NCBI GenBank assembly: GCA_034440615.1
Contig: JAOTOM010004874.1
Location: 310,001-374,000, forward strand
Source: Ashinkailepas kermadecensis
Lineage: Eukaryota > Arthropoda > Thecostraca > Neolepadidae
Direction: 5' to 3'
Length of the DNA: 64,000 nucleotides
Shown here: positions 1-14,271 of the stretch, in pieces
Layout of the letters: every line of letters begins with the position of its first letter
Numbering within the stretch: position 1 is the first letter of the stretch
Position numbers and translations under genes: made by a program
The notes under the pieces: model-generated
What the model was told of the DNA's origin: nothing
The model's database searches: none
What the model saw: the letters and a program-made list of their open reading frames with translations, nothing else

Positions 1-2599
1 TGTTAAATTCAAACATTTCCCTTAGATATCCCTGCTCCTGACCATGAACAAATTTAAAAACCTCGATGAGATCTCCTCTCAGCCTTCTATATCTAAGTGA
101 AAACATATTCAATTTCTTCAATCTTTCCTCATATGCCAGGTTGCCTATACCATTAACCATTTTTGTTGCCCTCTTTTGTACTCTCTCTAAAAGCCAACAA
201 TCTTTCTCATAACTAGGGGACCAAGCTTGGACACAGTATTCCAAATGTGGCCTGACATATGCACAGTAAAGCTTCCTGATGACCTCCTCACTTTTGTATG
301 ACACATTCCTCTGTATCGCCCCAAGCATTCTTAGTGCCTTCCTCCTGGCTTCTTTGGTCTGTTCTGATGCCCCCAATTTTGTGTTCAAAATAACACCTAA
401 GTCCTTCTCCTGCTCAGTCACAGATAGTACTTGGCCATCCATCAAGTATGGCGCCTTCATATGCTGCCTACCTACATGCATGACTTTGCACTTATCAAAA
501 TTAAACTTCATTTGCCATTTTTCGGACCACTTCACAAGCTCGTCTAAGTCGTTCTGCAGCAAAACCTGCTCATTGTGCCCTGTTATTGCCCTAAAGATCT
601 TCAAATCATCCGCAAATTTCAAAACCTTACTGCTCAGGCCACATTCAATGCTATTCACAAATATAATGAACAACAGTGGCCCCAGTACCGACCCCTGAGG
701 GACTCCACTAAGAACATTTTGCCATGATGACTTTGTACCATTAAGCATCACTCTCTGCTGTCTATCTGAAAGCCACAACTCAATCCATTTTAGGATGCTA
801 CCTGCAATGCCATGGACCTGAAGCTGCATCATTAACCGTTTATGGGGTACCTTGTCAAAGGCCTTACTAAAGTCAAGATATGCTACATCAACCTGATTTC
901 CCTGATCAAATTGTTCTGTAGCAAAATTTAGAAAGTCCAAGAGATTTGTGAGACACGATCTCCCTTTTCTAAACCCATGTTGAGTATCTTGAATCAATCT
1001 GTTTCCTTCCAGAAAACTAACTATTCTATCTTTGATAATTGATTCGAGTACCTTGCAGACTAGGGATGTGAGGCTTACTGGCCTATAATTTTCAACTTTC
1101 CCTCTTTCTCCTTTCTTGAAAATAGGAACTACATTTGCCCTTTTCCAATCTGTTGGAATTTCATTTTGTGAAACTGATCTACAAAATATTATAGTAAGTG
1201 GAATTGCCAGTTCCTTTTCAGCTTCCCGCAATACCCTAGCATAAATTCCATCAGGTCCTGCTGCCTTGTTTGGCTTTATTTTTCTGATATAATTGAAAAC
1301 AACATCACTATCAATGAAATCAACATTGTGTATCTGATCACCTGTCACTGAACTGTGGTTCACGGTTGGCAAATTTGTCACATCCTCCACTGTAAACACT
1401 GATTTAAACTGCTTGCTCAGCTCCTCAACCATCTCACCATCCTCACTCAATATAGTGCCATTTACTTCCAGTGGACCAATTGTGCTTGAAACTTTACTTA
1501 GCTTGTAGAAACTAAAGAACTTTTTACTGTCCCCATTACAGTTCCTAGCCAAATCCAATTCTTTTGCCCGCCTTGCTGCTCTGGTTTTCTGCTTCACAGC
1601 ATCTCTAGCTTTTTGATACGACCTTAGATTTACGACATTTGAAGCTTCCTTAAATACTCTAAATGCATCTTTCTTAGCCTTAATTGATCTCCTCAAATCT
1701 GGTGTAAGCCATGCTGGCTTTCCTACACTTCTTTTGCGCCTTTGCTTTTGGGGGACATGTCTAATCTGAATTTCCCTCAAGTAAGATTTGAACTTTTCCC
1801 ACATTTCACAGGCATTTAAATCAAGAAATTCTTCTTCCCATTGTATGGCACTTAAAGCCTCTCTCATGGAGTCAAAGTCTGCCCTGTTAAAATTTGGAAT
1901 CTTTGCCAAGTTATCCTTGATTGTCCCTGCTATTTGTACCTTAAATCTCACTATGTTATGGTCACTTCTTCCCAGAGTTTCTCCTACAGTCAAGTCTTGA
2001 ACTAAATCACTTAAATCTGAGAAGACAAGGTCCAAGAATGAGCCCTGCCTGGTTGGTTCCATTACAAACTGGTGTAAGAACAAGTCCTCTTCAAGGCATT
2101 TCCTAAACAGTTTACATGATGGGGAGCCAACACCAACATGTTCATATCCTTTTAGATTAAAGTCACCAAGAATAAGGCATTTCCTCTGAAAGTTTCTACT
2201 GATTTCCTCACAAATCACCTTATCGAGCTCCAGTTGCTGAGAATGTGGCAAGGTTCCTGATCGATACAAAGCTCCAATCCTCAGTTTATTGCTATTGCCT
2301 CTTCCCACAGCAACATCAAGCCAAATGGACTCCACAGACACATTTTTTACCCCATCTGCTACTTTCTGAGAACTGTATAAACTATTCACATAGAGCATTA
2401 CACCACCCCCTTTCACTGCTGGACCCCTATTGCATGAAAACATATTGTATCCCTGGATCTCATAGTCCTGCAAGTTGTCCCCAAAATATCCCTCACTGAC
2501 CCATGCCTCAGTAATGCAAACAAAATCTGGTTTCTCCTCAGCAACATAACACTTGAACTCATCAAATTTGGATCGAATGCTCTGAGCATTAAGCATCAT
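1..2599 (-). CDS. CR1-like LINE ORF2: endonuclease-reverse transcriptase (3' end beyond the window)
   Basis: Encodes the replication enzyme of a non-LTR retrotransposon, which nicks target DNA and reverse-transcribes the element RNA at the nick. Reading leftward from the first in-frame ATG (two Met codons in a row, 2594-2599), the frame stays open to position 1, about 866 codons, and runs off the edge. An APE-type endonuclease comes first: LNAQSI at residues 3-8, catalytic E31 in TEAW, GDFN with D146, and SDH with D213-H214. The reverse transcriptase follows: NYRPVSLTS, LDFSKAFD with D576, GVPQGSVLGPLLF, and FADD at about 662-665. The thumb and C-terminal region (CYVRPHLEY-like block, RYRRLRGDLIE) is present up to the edge. 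The frame is -1 relative to ORF1, and the ~57 codons between the ORF1 stop and this ATG are also open. No internal stop or frameshift was seen, so the copy looks young. Endonuclease and RT motifs are read directly; the CR1/L2-like assignment rests on motif style and the ORF1 type. Confidence 0.93.
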   Translation of the reverse strand, partial: MMLNAQSIRSKFDEFKCYVAEEKPDFVCITEAWVSEGYFGDNLQDYEIQGYNMFSCNRGPAVKGGGVMLYVNSLYSSQKVADGVKNVSVESIWLDVAVGRGNSNKLRIGALYRSGTLPHSQQLELDKVICEEISRNFQRKCLILGDFNLKGYEHVGVGSPSCKLFRKCLEEDLFLHQFVMEPTRQGSFLDLVFSDLSDLVQDLTVGETLGRSDHNIVRFKVQIAGTIKDNLAKIPNFNRADFDSMREALSAIQWEEEFLDLNACEMWEKFKSYLREIQIRHVPQKQRRKRSVGKPAWLTPDLRRSIKAKKDAFRVFKEASNVVNLRSYQKARDAVKQKTRAARRAKELDLARNCNGDSKKFFSFYKLSKVSSTIGPLEVNGTILSEDGEMVEELSKQFKSVFTVEDVTNLPTVNHSSVTGDQIHNVDFIDSDVVFNYIRKIKPNKAAGPDGIYARVLREAEKELAIPLTIIFCRSVSQNEIPTDWKRANVVPIFKKGERGKVENYRPVSLTSLVCKVLESIIKDRIVSFLEGNRLIQDTQHGFRKGRSCLTNLLDFLNFATEQFDQGNQVDVAYLDFSKAFDKVPHKRLMMQLQVHGIAGSILKWIELWLSDRQQRVMLNGTKSSWQNVLSGVPQGSVLGPLLFIIFVNSIECGLSSKVLKFADDLKIFRAITGHNEQVLLQNDLDELVKWSEKWQMKFNFDKCKVMHVGRQHMKAPYLMDGQVLSVTEQEKDLGVILNTKLGASEQTKEARRKALRMLGAIQRNVSYKSEEVIRKLYCAYVRPHLEYCVQAWSPSYEKDCWLLERVQKRATKMVNGIGNLAYEERLKKLNMFSLRYRRLRGDLIEVFKFVHGQEQGYLREMFEFN

Positions 2600-2769
2600 A
2601 CACTTAACAAAAGTTCCATAACCCTCTTTGGCTTTTTCATGTTGAGTAGCTCTATCATCTCTGGATGAGCTACCACTCTGCCCCCTTGATCTACTGCTAC
2701 CCCTATTTGCTGACTGTGAGGTGTTTGCAAGACCTCTCTCTCTATCAGCTACATCCCCCCATGACCTGC

Positions 2770-3639
2770 CTAGTTTCCCTGTTTCCTAATGAGAGCCTCC
2801 TCATACCTATTGCTGAGCAATTCAACTCCTCTCTTGCTCAAATGTAACCCATCTAATGCAAACATTTCAGTCCTCCCCCAGAAATCCCCCCACAAATCCA
2901 AGAACCCCACCCCAAGTTCCTTACAAATCTTGGCCACCCTGGTATTCAGCCCAATGGCCCTTGAGTACCACTCTATGCTTGCCTTAACCATAGGGAGGAT
3001 GGATGTTACCATTCCTCGTTTCCTACTCACAGCTAACCTACCTATCAAAGCCCTATACTCTTGCATTGTTTCCTCTGTTTTTGCTTTTCCTACATCATTT
3101 ACACCAACCTGCACAATTACTGTTGTGCTCTCTCCACTACCCTTCATCACTCCTTCTATCCTATCACCAACATCCTTTACCTGGGCCCCTGGGTAGCAAA
3201 CACGAGTCCGTTTGTTGGGGTTCCTGCTACAAAAAGTACGGTCCATGTACCTCACTCTTGAGTCCCCTATAACTAAAACTTCCCCCTCTCTACCATCAGC
3301 TGCCTGGTCGTTCCTCCCTTCCTCCTTAGCAGCATTTCTATCTCTCTCTTGCAGTACCTCAAATCTATTATTAGTTTCAATGCCTTTGTCAATTTTCCTT
3401 AAAGCTAGTCTCGTACTCTGGCGTCTAGCTACTTTCCACTCTCTACTGTCATGGTCTATACTATCTCCACCCCTATCACTCCTAGACTCCTGCACCTGGC
3501 TTGCCTGGCTGACATTTTCTATGGTGGGCCCTGCCACCAAACACTTCAGACGCTCCACCTCCCTTGCTAACATATCTACTTTCTTACTCAAGTCCCCAAT
3601 GACTACAATACACTTACACTTCCCACAGTCGCCTTGCAT
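2770..3639 (-). CDS. CR1-like LINE ORF1: coiled coil plus SGNH (GDSL-type) esterase
   Basis: A 289-residue first ORF of the same LINE, ending in TAG at 2770-2772, 170 bases before the ORF2 start. Visible parts: a small Cys cluster (C5, C8, C10), a short heptad-like helix at about 18-36, a charged linker at 50-118, then an SGNH hydrolase domain. Its blocks are GDS at 125-127 (S127 nucleophile), GVND at 179-182 (N181, oxyanion hole) and DGLH at 263-266 (D263 and H266), so the whole catalytic set is intact. Some CR1 and L2 elements are known to carry an esterase-type ORF1; its role (RNP assembly, lipid or membrane contact) is unsettled. I see no RRM or CCHC knuckle. The start is the ATG at 3637-3639, directly preceded on the coding strand by a run of about 19 A. 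A host acetylhydrolase is less likely because ORF2 follows at once on the same strand. Confidence 0.88.
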   Translation of the reverse strand: MQGDCGKCKCIVVIGDLSKKVDMLAREVERLKCLVAGPTIENVSQASQVQESRSDRGGDSIDHDSREWKVARRQSTRLALRKIDKGIETNNRFEVLQERDRNAAKEEGRNDQAADGREGEVLVIGDSRVRYMDRTFCSRNPNKRTRVCYPGAQVKDVGDRIEGVMKGSGESTTVIVQVGVNDVGKAKTEETMQEYRALIGRLAVSRKRGMVTSILPMVKASIEWYSRAIGLNTRVAKICKELGVGFLDLWGDFWGRTEMFALDGLHLSKRGVELLSNRYEEALIRKQGN

Positions 3640-3766
3640 TTTTTTTTTTTTTTTTTTTAATTTAATTAAATTTATCCCGACTCACCAGCTACAAACTCCA
3701 ACTAAACCAAACTAAAATAAAAAAAGCCTAGATACCTTTGCAATTACACCAGTATATTGAAAATAT

Positions 3767-4581
3767 ACCTAGTGGTAATTTAAGCTCACTATTTTAGTCC
3801 TAAGCTCTATCTTAAACTTAAACACCAAGATGACACCGACTTATTCCTCTACACTACAGAAACCTAAGCCACGAGACCGCGCCACCCGTCTACAAAGCGT
3901 TCACGTGGCTGATCGATAATTCTAGAAGCTACCTAGTGTAATTTAAGCTCACTATTTTAATCTTAAAGTCTATCTTAAACTTAAACACCAAGCGGACACA
4001 GACTTATTCCTCTATGCTAACAGAAACCTAAGCCACGTGGCCGCTCCACCCGTCTACAAAGCGTCCACGTGGCCGATCGATAATTCTAGAAGCTAAAAAT
4101 CTGCTCGTTAAAAAGAAACTTATGAGATAAAACTATGCAAATATATGCACATAAGTAATTGCTAAATACCTACCACCAGCTGCAAACTCCAACTAAACCA
4201 AACTAAACACTAATATAATCAAAAACCTAGATACCTATACAATAACACCAGGACAAGAAGATATACCTAGTGTAATTTAAGCACACTATTTTAGTCAACT
4301 CTATTTTAAACTTAACCACAAAAAAAACAAAAAAACAAACTTATTCCTCTGCACTACAGAAACCTAAGCCACGAGGCCACGCCACCCATCTACAAAGCGT
4401 CCACGTAGCCGATGGATAATTCTAGAAGCTACCTAGTGTAAGTTAAGCTCACTATTTTAATCTTCAACTAAAACACCAAGCAGACACAAACTTATTCCTC
4501 TATGCTAACAGAAACCTAAGCCACGTGGCCACTCCACCCGTCTACAAACGTACACGTGGGCGATCGATAATTATAGAAGCT
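3767..4581 (-). repeat. Four ~165-bp monomers in two pairs upstream of LINE ORF1 (possible 5' UTR promoter monomers)
   Basis: Units lie at 3767-3930, 3931-4094, 4265-4430 and 4431-4581 (164, 164, 166 and 151 bp). On the plus strand each starts ACCTAGTG and ends near TCTAGAAGCT, with a conserved CACGTGG-containing core. The two pairs are separated by a ~170-bp spacer, and the sequence before each pair is also repeated (about 3682 and 4175), giving a larger ~495-bp period. Lying just upstream of ORF1, they could be promoter monomers like those of mouse L1. Alternatively this is an older satellite into which the LINE inserted. Confidence 0.8.
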
Positions 4582-4795
4582 TAGAATACCTAGGCTAAGT
4601 CTAATATACTCAAGTTAAACAATATAACCGCTCTTTCTTAACCTAGGCGTACAATAGAACAAATCCTCCCTCCACTAACCACCTGTGCCCAATCTTTTAC
4701 TCACGATTTTCCCTCGTCACGGGAGCGCAAAAACACGTCCGCTCGCGACGAAGGCAGAGCAGTGAGTGAATAACATATATATTATTATATAATAA

Positions 4796-4796
<1 letters not shown>

Positions 4797-4834
<38 letters not shown>

Positions 4835-5000
4835 TTTTGTTTTTTTTTTTCTCCCCCCCCCCCCCAAAAAAAAAAAAAAAATATAAAATTTTTTTTTTTT
4901 TTTAAAAAAAAAAAAAGAAAAAAAAAAAAAAAAAAAAAAAAAAAACAACCCTCCCCCTTTTTAAAAAAAAAAAAAATATAAAAAAAAAAAACAAAAAAAA

Positions 5001-5041
<41 letters not shown>

Positions 5042-5057
5042 CCAAAAAAAAAAAAAA

Positions 5058-5109
<52 letters not shown>
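4797..5109. repeat. Mononucleotide-run tract (T, A and C blocks)
   Basis: Over 300 bases almost wholly of long T, A and C runs, ending in ~170 bases of nearly pure A broken by single C, G or T. The abrupt switching between runs looks like unresolved consensus of a low-complexity region, so exact sequence and length should not be trusted. The low-complexity proteins it appears to encode are meaningless. Confidence 0.85.
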
Positions 5110-5110
<1 letters not shown>

Positions 5111-5120
5111 AACAAAAAAA

Positions 5121-5535
5121 CTAATTTCAAAGAATACATCCACCAACATCCCCCACACTCATCAATGTCTATCTACCTTACCTATCCAGCCCCATTCACT
5201 TGATCTCATGTAACACATGTGGCTTAAGTGCCCTACCAATAATTTTCAGACCCCAACCATGCCTGCTTAAAGGGGTCTGTACAGTGCACACCTACTTATT
5301 ATAAACATCACCCCATCCACCATTACATAGAACTAAAAACAAGATTTTGCAGCATAAAAACGTTGGCCACCCTATTTATAAATACATTCAATGGGGACTC
5401 CCCACATCAGCAAGCAAACTATTCCACTGATCAACAATCCTTTTACTGAAGACCTGTTATTGCCTGAATGTTCTACGCCTCGATTCGTCTAACCTGAACT
5501 GATGAGCCCTATGTGAAGATAGATCAAAAAGCAAA
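5121..5535 (-). mobile_element. Family B LINE 3'-region fragment
   Basis: Matches, position for position by eye, the family B copy at 34290-34690: the same run from CTAATT(T/C)CAAAG through the 3' UTR into the C-terminal ORF2 segment (ACTGATCAACAATCC, CTGAAGACCTGTT). Truncated at both ends: the terminal 8-bp repeats are missing on the left, and similarity fades near 5535. No intact reading frame. Confidence 0.78.
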
Positions 5536-6883
5536 TAACTCTACCTAGCTTAACGTACACAGCATATAACGAAAACGAACCAGCATTCTAGAGGCAATAA
5601 CACAACCTGGCATGGCTTCTTCGAAGAGAATGTGACTGGGGCACCAAGAAGCTTGACCGCCTCCTCACTTTGTTTGATTGTATCGTCCATGGAAGGGCAG
5701 CCCACGATGAAATTGTGTAAGATCGCAATCATAATTGTACAAGACACTGTATTGTCACTGTGTAAAAGTGCGCTTTGTGTAGATTATAATTACCCGATAA
5801 GTACATCAAGATTAAACTTTTCTCCACGGAATATGCAATTTCTGGATAACCCTTGGCTGTTCCGTGGCAGAGGTCTAGCCAAACAGTTGCAAACGGGTGG
5901 AGGAAACGTGGAGAAAGAGCCGGGGGACTCTCGCCGAACTAAGCGCTATCGAAGCCCGAGAGAGGCTGCTACATATAAACGAAGAAGTTCATGTGGCCGA
6001 TCCCATTCGACTGGACCCTCACTTTTAAAACGTCATAACTTTCTCGGCCTCGCTCGTCTGCGTGCCTGACAGCGCTCACACTAGTGCAGAGGCCTGTCTG
6101 ACCTCAGCAAACACATCTCAGCTGCGCACATTCAGAGCGGCGCCTGTAATCTGCGCTTGTGATGAGTGTTTATCCTTCAGGGAGGTCCATCGACGGCAGA
6201 AAATCCAGCTTTGCGCTGCAGTCATCGGTTGAAAGTCGACTCGGATTGATCGGCCGCTTGCGCTACATCAGCATGGCATTCCAAAGCAAACATATGAAGC
6301 CATTCTTCTACTGGTGATGCCTGATATACTCGAAGCGCGTTCTATTATTTATCTTGTCTTCTTTTGGTACACATTTCGTCGTACTCATCGTATTCCTGAT
6401 GTCCTTTGTCGGTGTTGGTTTTGCCTGTGATTTCTGGATGCTCGGTGCCAGCACAAATATTTACTTCGGGAGACAAGAAATAAAAACAATGAACAATACA
6501 TGACTGGCCGTACCCCTTTTTGGGCAGATATGCCCGAGAACATCCTACTCGGTTCCAGGACAATGAGCATGATTAGGATAAATACAAGGTGCAAAGTGCA
6601 ATACAGGGTACACAGGCACATTATACATGGGGAAGAGTCTTCGCACACAGAACTCGTGGTGCGTTTCTCCGAAAATACACTTACAATTATAGAACTATTG
6701 CACTTGTATTTTACGCACTTGCGTCTTGCGCCCGCAAGAATACATACAGCCCGCAAGGATGCATGCGAAGCCCGTATTAAAGGCCGCAAAAATACGTGTG
6801 ATGATCGAAATGTTGCACACTATTTCGCTTCGCCGCAGGGCACGCTTTCTGATAAAGTTGCTCGGAATGCGTTGATTGTCTGA
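5536..6883. other. Unassigned single-copy-like sequence
   Basis: No recognisable gene. On the minus strand an ATG in good context (5688-5690, TTCCATGG) opens 28 codons ending at CAG/GTTG near 5607, which could be a first coding exon with a splice donor. I do not recognise the peptide. The rest shows no repeat structure. Confidence 0.4.
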
Positions 6884-7082
6884 TTTTTGTTCGCTCATCT
6901 GCCTCCGAGAATAAACATCATGACATGATGTCGGAATTGCCACAGTTGATTCGTAAGCTTCACTTTCGTTGGTCAGCACTTTTTGTTAACTCATCTGCCT
7001 CCGAGGGCAAACATCAGCACATGGTGTCGGAAGTGCCACAGTTGACGCGTAAGCTTCACTTTCGTCGGTCAGCACTTTATGC
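6884..7082. repeat. Two-copy ~96-bp direct duplication
   Basis: The second copy begins at about 6980. Both contain CTCATCTGCCTCCGAG, an imperfect CATCATGACATGATG-type segment, and GTAAGCTTCACTTTCGT, ending in GGTCAGCACTTT. Divergence is modest, so the duplication is fairly old. Confidence 0.8.
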
Positions 7083-7247
7083 ACAGGGCACTGAGCATTC
7101 ATGATTTTCATGTGACATCAGAGATCAGTAACGTCATAGACGCTGTTCGGGAGTTTGGGCGTGTCGACGACGCACGTGCAATGCATGCGATCGACTAGGT
7201 AATATTTTCCGCATGATTGTGTGTGGAATCCGCGTGCGGCTATGTAT

Positions 7248-7883
7248 GCCAGGCTGAAAACTCTATGCCACAGCTGGCCGGTTGTCATGCCGGGCTGAAA
7301 ACTCCATGCCATAGCTGGCCGGTTGTCATGCCAGGCTGAAAACTCTATGCCATAGCTGGCCGGTTGTCATGCCAGGCTGAAAACTCTATGCCGCAGCTGG
7401 CCGGTTGTCATGCCGGGCTGGAAACTCCATGCCACAGCTGGCCGGTTGTCATGCCGGGCTGAAAACTCTATGCCGCAGCTGGCCGGTTGTCATGCCCGGC
7501 TGGAAACTCCATGCCACAGCTGGCCGGTTGTCATGCCCGGCTGAAAACTCTACGCCACAGCTGGCCGGTTGTCATGCCGGGCTGAAAACTCTACGCCACA
7601 GCTGGCCGGTTGTCATGCCGGGCTGGAAACTCTATGCCGCAGCTGGCCGGTTGTCATGCCGGGCTGGAAACTCTATGCCACAGCTGGCCGGTTGTCATGC
7701 CGGGCTGGAAACTCTATGCCGCAGCTGACCGGTTGTCATGCCGGGCTGGAAACTCTATGCCGCAGCTGGCCGGTTGTCATGCCGGGCTCGAAACTCTATG
7801 CCGCAGCTGGCCGGTTGTCGTGCCGGGCTGGAAACTCTATGCCACAGCTGGCCGGTTATCATGCCGGGCTGGAAACTCCATGC
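7248..7883. repeat. 41-bp minisatellite, about 15 copies
   Basis: The unit carries GCCGGGCTG, AAACTCTATGCC and CAGCTGGCCGGTTGTCAT. Copies differ at only a few sites (CCACAG/CCGCAG, CTGAAA/CTGGAA, CTCTAT/CTCCAT). Because 41 is not a multiple of 3, all three frames stay open across the array, giving several overlapping spurious open frames. Confidence 0.95.
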
Positions 7884-12049
<4,166 letters not shown>

Positions 12050-12057
12050 CGGTTAGA

Positions 12058-12233
12058 CAGTGACGCAGCCAGGATTTCCTAAGGGGGCCTGACCCAAAAC
12101 AGTGATCAAATAAAGAAAGGTTTCGGCGCCGAAAATTTAGGTACTCACGTGGTCAAAATCTCAAAAATATCGTTTCGTCTGTTGCATTTTCGGTTCCTAG
12201 GGGAGGTCGGCGGCCCTCTTGACTGCGCCTCTG
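12058..12233. mobile_element. hAT-like MITE (copy 1), 176 bp
   Basis: Ends are CAGTGACGCAGCCA on the left and, on the opposite strand, CAGAGGCGCAGTCA on the right (11 of 14 matching). It is flanked by a perfect 8-bp direct repeat CGGTTAGA at 12050-12057 and 12234-12241. Ends starting CAG and an 8-bp target duplication are hallmarks of hAT elements. There is no coding capacity. A diverged relative lies at 33217-33399. Confidence 0.8.
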
Positions 12234-12241
12234 CGGTTAGA

Positions 12242-13600
12242 TGTCTCAATATTTTCGACATTCATCCTCATGAGCGTTGCACGGGATCAATTGGCGGAAT
12301 AAGACCCTAACCGTTGAGGTGGCGGAGCCTCTGCCACGATATGAATGCGTCATGCATTCATGCATACGCGACGCGAGTCTTCTGACCGGCCCTCTGGCAA
12401 ACAAATGTGGCCACACGTGGCACTAGCACACCAACTACTACACCCGTCTGGCTCTGCAGCTGTCCCTTGAACCCAGACACCCCGTCTCCGGCACGTGCCG
12501 TCGTCGGCCTCAACCTCGATCCAGTCGGCTTCCTGTCAGGTGCTATGCAAATGGCCGTCGGCGAGCATCGAGTCGGACTCGACGCGCCTGTCCGTCTCTG
12601 CGGCGAGGAAGTGCCGTCTGCGGCGAAGACGAGCCGTCGTCGCTCGCAGCCCGGGGGCACGCGGGCCGCGCTGTTCGTCCGCACGGACCGGCGGCGGCGG
12701 CGGCAGATCGTGCCGTACGACCCACGCCGCTCCCATGGCGCCAGTGCAGTGAACCCGGCGCGTCTGGCCGCGTCGAGTTCGTCGCTCGCCCGCCAGCCAT
12801 ATCGATCGTCAGTGTCGGCGCGGCGGCAAAAAGCTGGCGCGGTCGAACCAGGTCGCATCCGAGTCGGCACGGAGAGGAGGCCGGCTTTGTGGCGCGGCAC
12901 GAACACCGGGCACAAAGCCTTGTCTCGCGCGCCACGTCGGTCTCGACTGGAAGCGATCCACAAAGAGCCGCGACAGGCAAGGTCACAACGGCCAGCGCCG
13001 ACAGGTACAAAAAAGCCGCCCGCCCAGCCGCCGGACCGTGTGAATGGACGGGACCGTCTGGCGCGCCCTTTTGTGCCCTGGCGGCGACTGGCGGGACCTT
13101 GGGGTGCAGTTGCCATGGTGTCAGCCTTGCTCGGCCGCTCACCTCCCGCCACGCCGCCGCGCGTTGCCGCCAGCGAATGGGAGCGCGGCGGAGGCACGTC
13201 CGGCATCTTCGCGCTACTACCGCACGCGCCGGCCTGCGCCGTCTCGCATTACGCAAAAAGCGGCCTTGGCGGTGCCTTTAACCTCGGCGCCGGCGCGAAC
13301 AGATTCCCGCCAAAACTGGCGGCGCGCGCAGTACGCAGCCAGCGCAGTAAAATGTCGGGAGCTGGAGCACGTGCAAACAAAGAGTGGTGGTCGTCCGGAG
13401 GACGGGTGACTGACCCCAAGGCCGACCCGAGGCCAGCCGTATACGGCAAATACGGCGCTGTAACATACGAATCCAGCCGTCGACGCGCACGCCCACGTCC
13501 ACACCTACGTCCACACCCACACCCACGTCCACACCGACGTCCACTAAGACGGTTTGTCGACGATCGCGTAAACAAGACACGCGTATGTGTGTGTGCGTGC
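12242..13600. other. GC-rich, CpG-dense block
   Basis: From about 12360 to 13600 the sequence is strongly GC-rich with frequent CpG, including a CGG run near 12690 and a CCACGTCCACAC-type repeat at 13492-13545. Open frames up to 398 codons exist on both strands but are rich in Arg, Pro, Ala and Gly, overlap each other, and show no domain. It could be a CpG-island promoter or simply GC-rich repeat-derived DNA. Confidence 0.6.
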
Positions 13601-14199
13601 TGAGGAGAATGCTGTGTTTATAGCCTGCCCAGAGGAACGATTGGTGGCTGGTGGCTGAGAGGTCCACGACCAGCCAAGGTCAGCTCAGATGCGGGAAAAT
13701 AGTGATTTTGCACACGCGACGACTCCATTTTGTTTCCTATGATAAAGTGCAATTAACTCAGGTTATGTGTGTATTGGATCACATTTTCCCGATGAAGATT
13801 TGTGTCCAGAGGTGCAACTTAGCATACATTTAGAGGTGCTTAAGGTCTCCTGTGCCACCGGGTATTGGAGCGTGCATTAAATCAAATCGGCATCGAACTG
13901 CTTGAGCTCCCCCACCCTCCACCATTATTTTGGGAAAGCTTCGTTCCTTTTTGTGTTTGCGGTGTATAGCAGAACTATGTACTAGTGCGCCCAGGGGATG
14001 CGGGGCCTCAGCCGTCCCTGGGAGACAAAATTTTCTTCTTCGGAACCTGAAAACTTAAGAATATGGACCAACTCTGGAGTTTGGTGGTCTGGACCCCCAC
14101 TCCTCAGCAATCCATCCAACCCTGTCCTCTCGCTCAACAAGTCTATTACTGAAAGAAGACCAACCCTACCCTCATGAGCGTCGCGACGGATTTTGGATA
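13601..14199. other. Unassigned sequence
   Basis: Base composition returns to mixed or AT-rich. No repeat, gene or element recognised. Confidence 0.4.
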
Positions 14200-14271
14200 G
14201 GTGGGGTGGGATGGGAACAGGTGGGGGAGGATGGGAATAGGTGGGGTGGGATGGGAACAGGTGGGGGAGGA
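14200..14271. repeat. G-rich ~20-bp tandem repeat
   Basis: Alternating GGTGGGGTGGGATGGGAACA and GGTGGGGGAGGATGGGAATA units, about 3.5 in all (dimer period 40 bp). Runs of three or more G at short spacing give G-quadruplex potential on the plus strand. Confidence 0.85.

Larger units (their letters stand above)
1..4760 (-). mobile_element. CR1-like LINE (family A), apparently intact, 3' end off-window
   Basis: One minus-strand unit: putative 5' leader (about 4760-3640), esterase ORF1, short spacer, then endonuclease-RT ORF2 open to the window edge. The 3' UTR and tail are not visible. Family A and the family B copies further right share RT layout but differ in sequence, so they are separate families. 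The upstream limit is uncertain: coding sequence proves the element only to 3639. The extension to about 4760 is inferred from the monomer block, which ends in a unique GC-richer segment (about 4690-4760) before the homopolymer tract. Confidence 0.72.

Noticed and set aside
279..3715. Plus-strand open frames across the left-end LINE
   Set aside because: Antisense shadows of the minus-strand ORF1 and ORF2, which carry the catalytic motifs.
12407..13603. 398-codon plus-strand open frame and overlapping minus-strand frames
   Set aside because: GC-rich sequence lacks stop codons by composition. Several frames on both strands are equally open, composition is Arg/Pro/Ala, and there is no domain or repeat of function.
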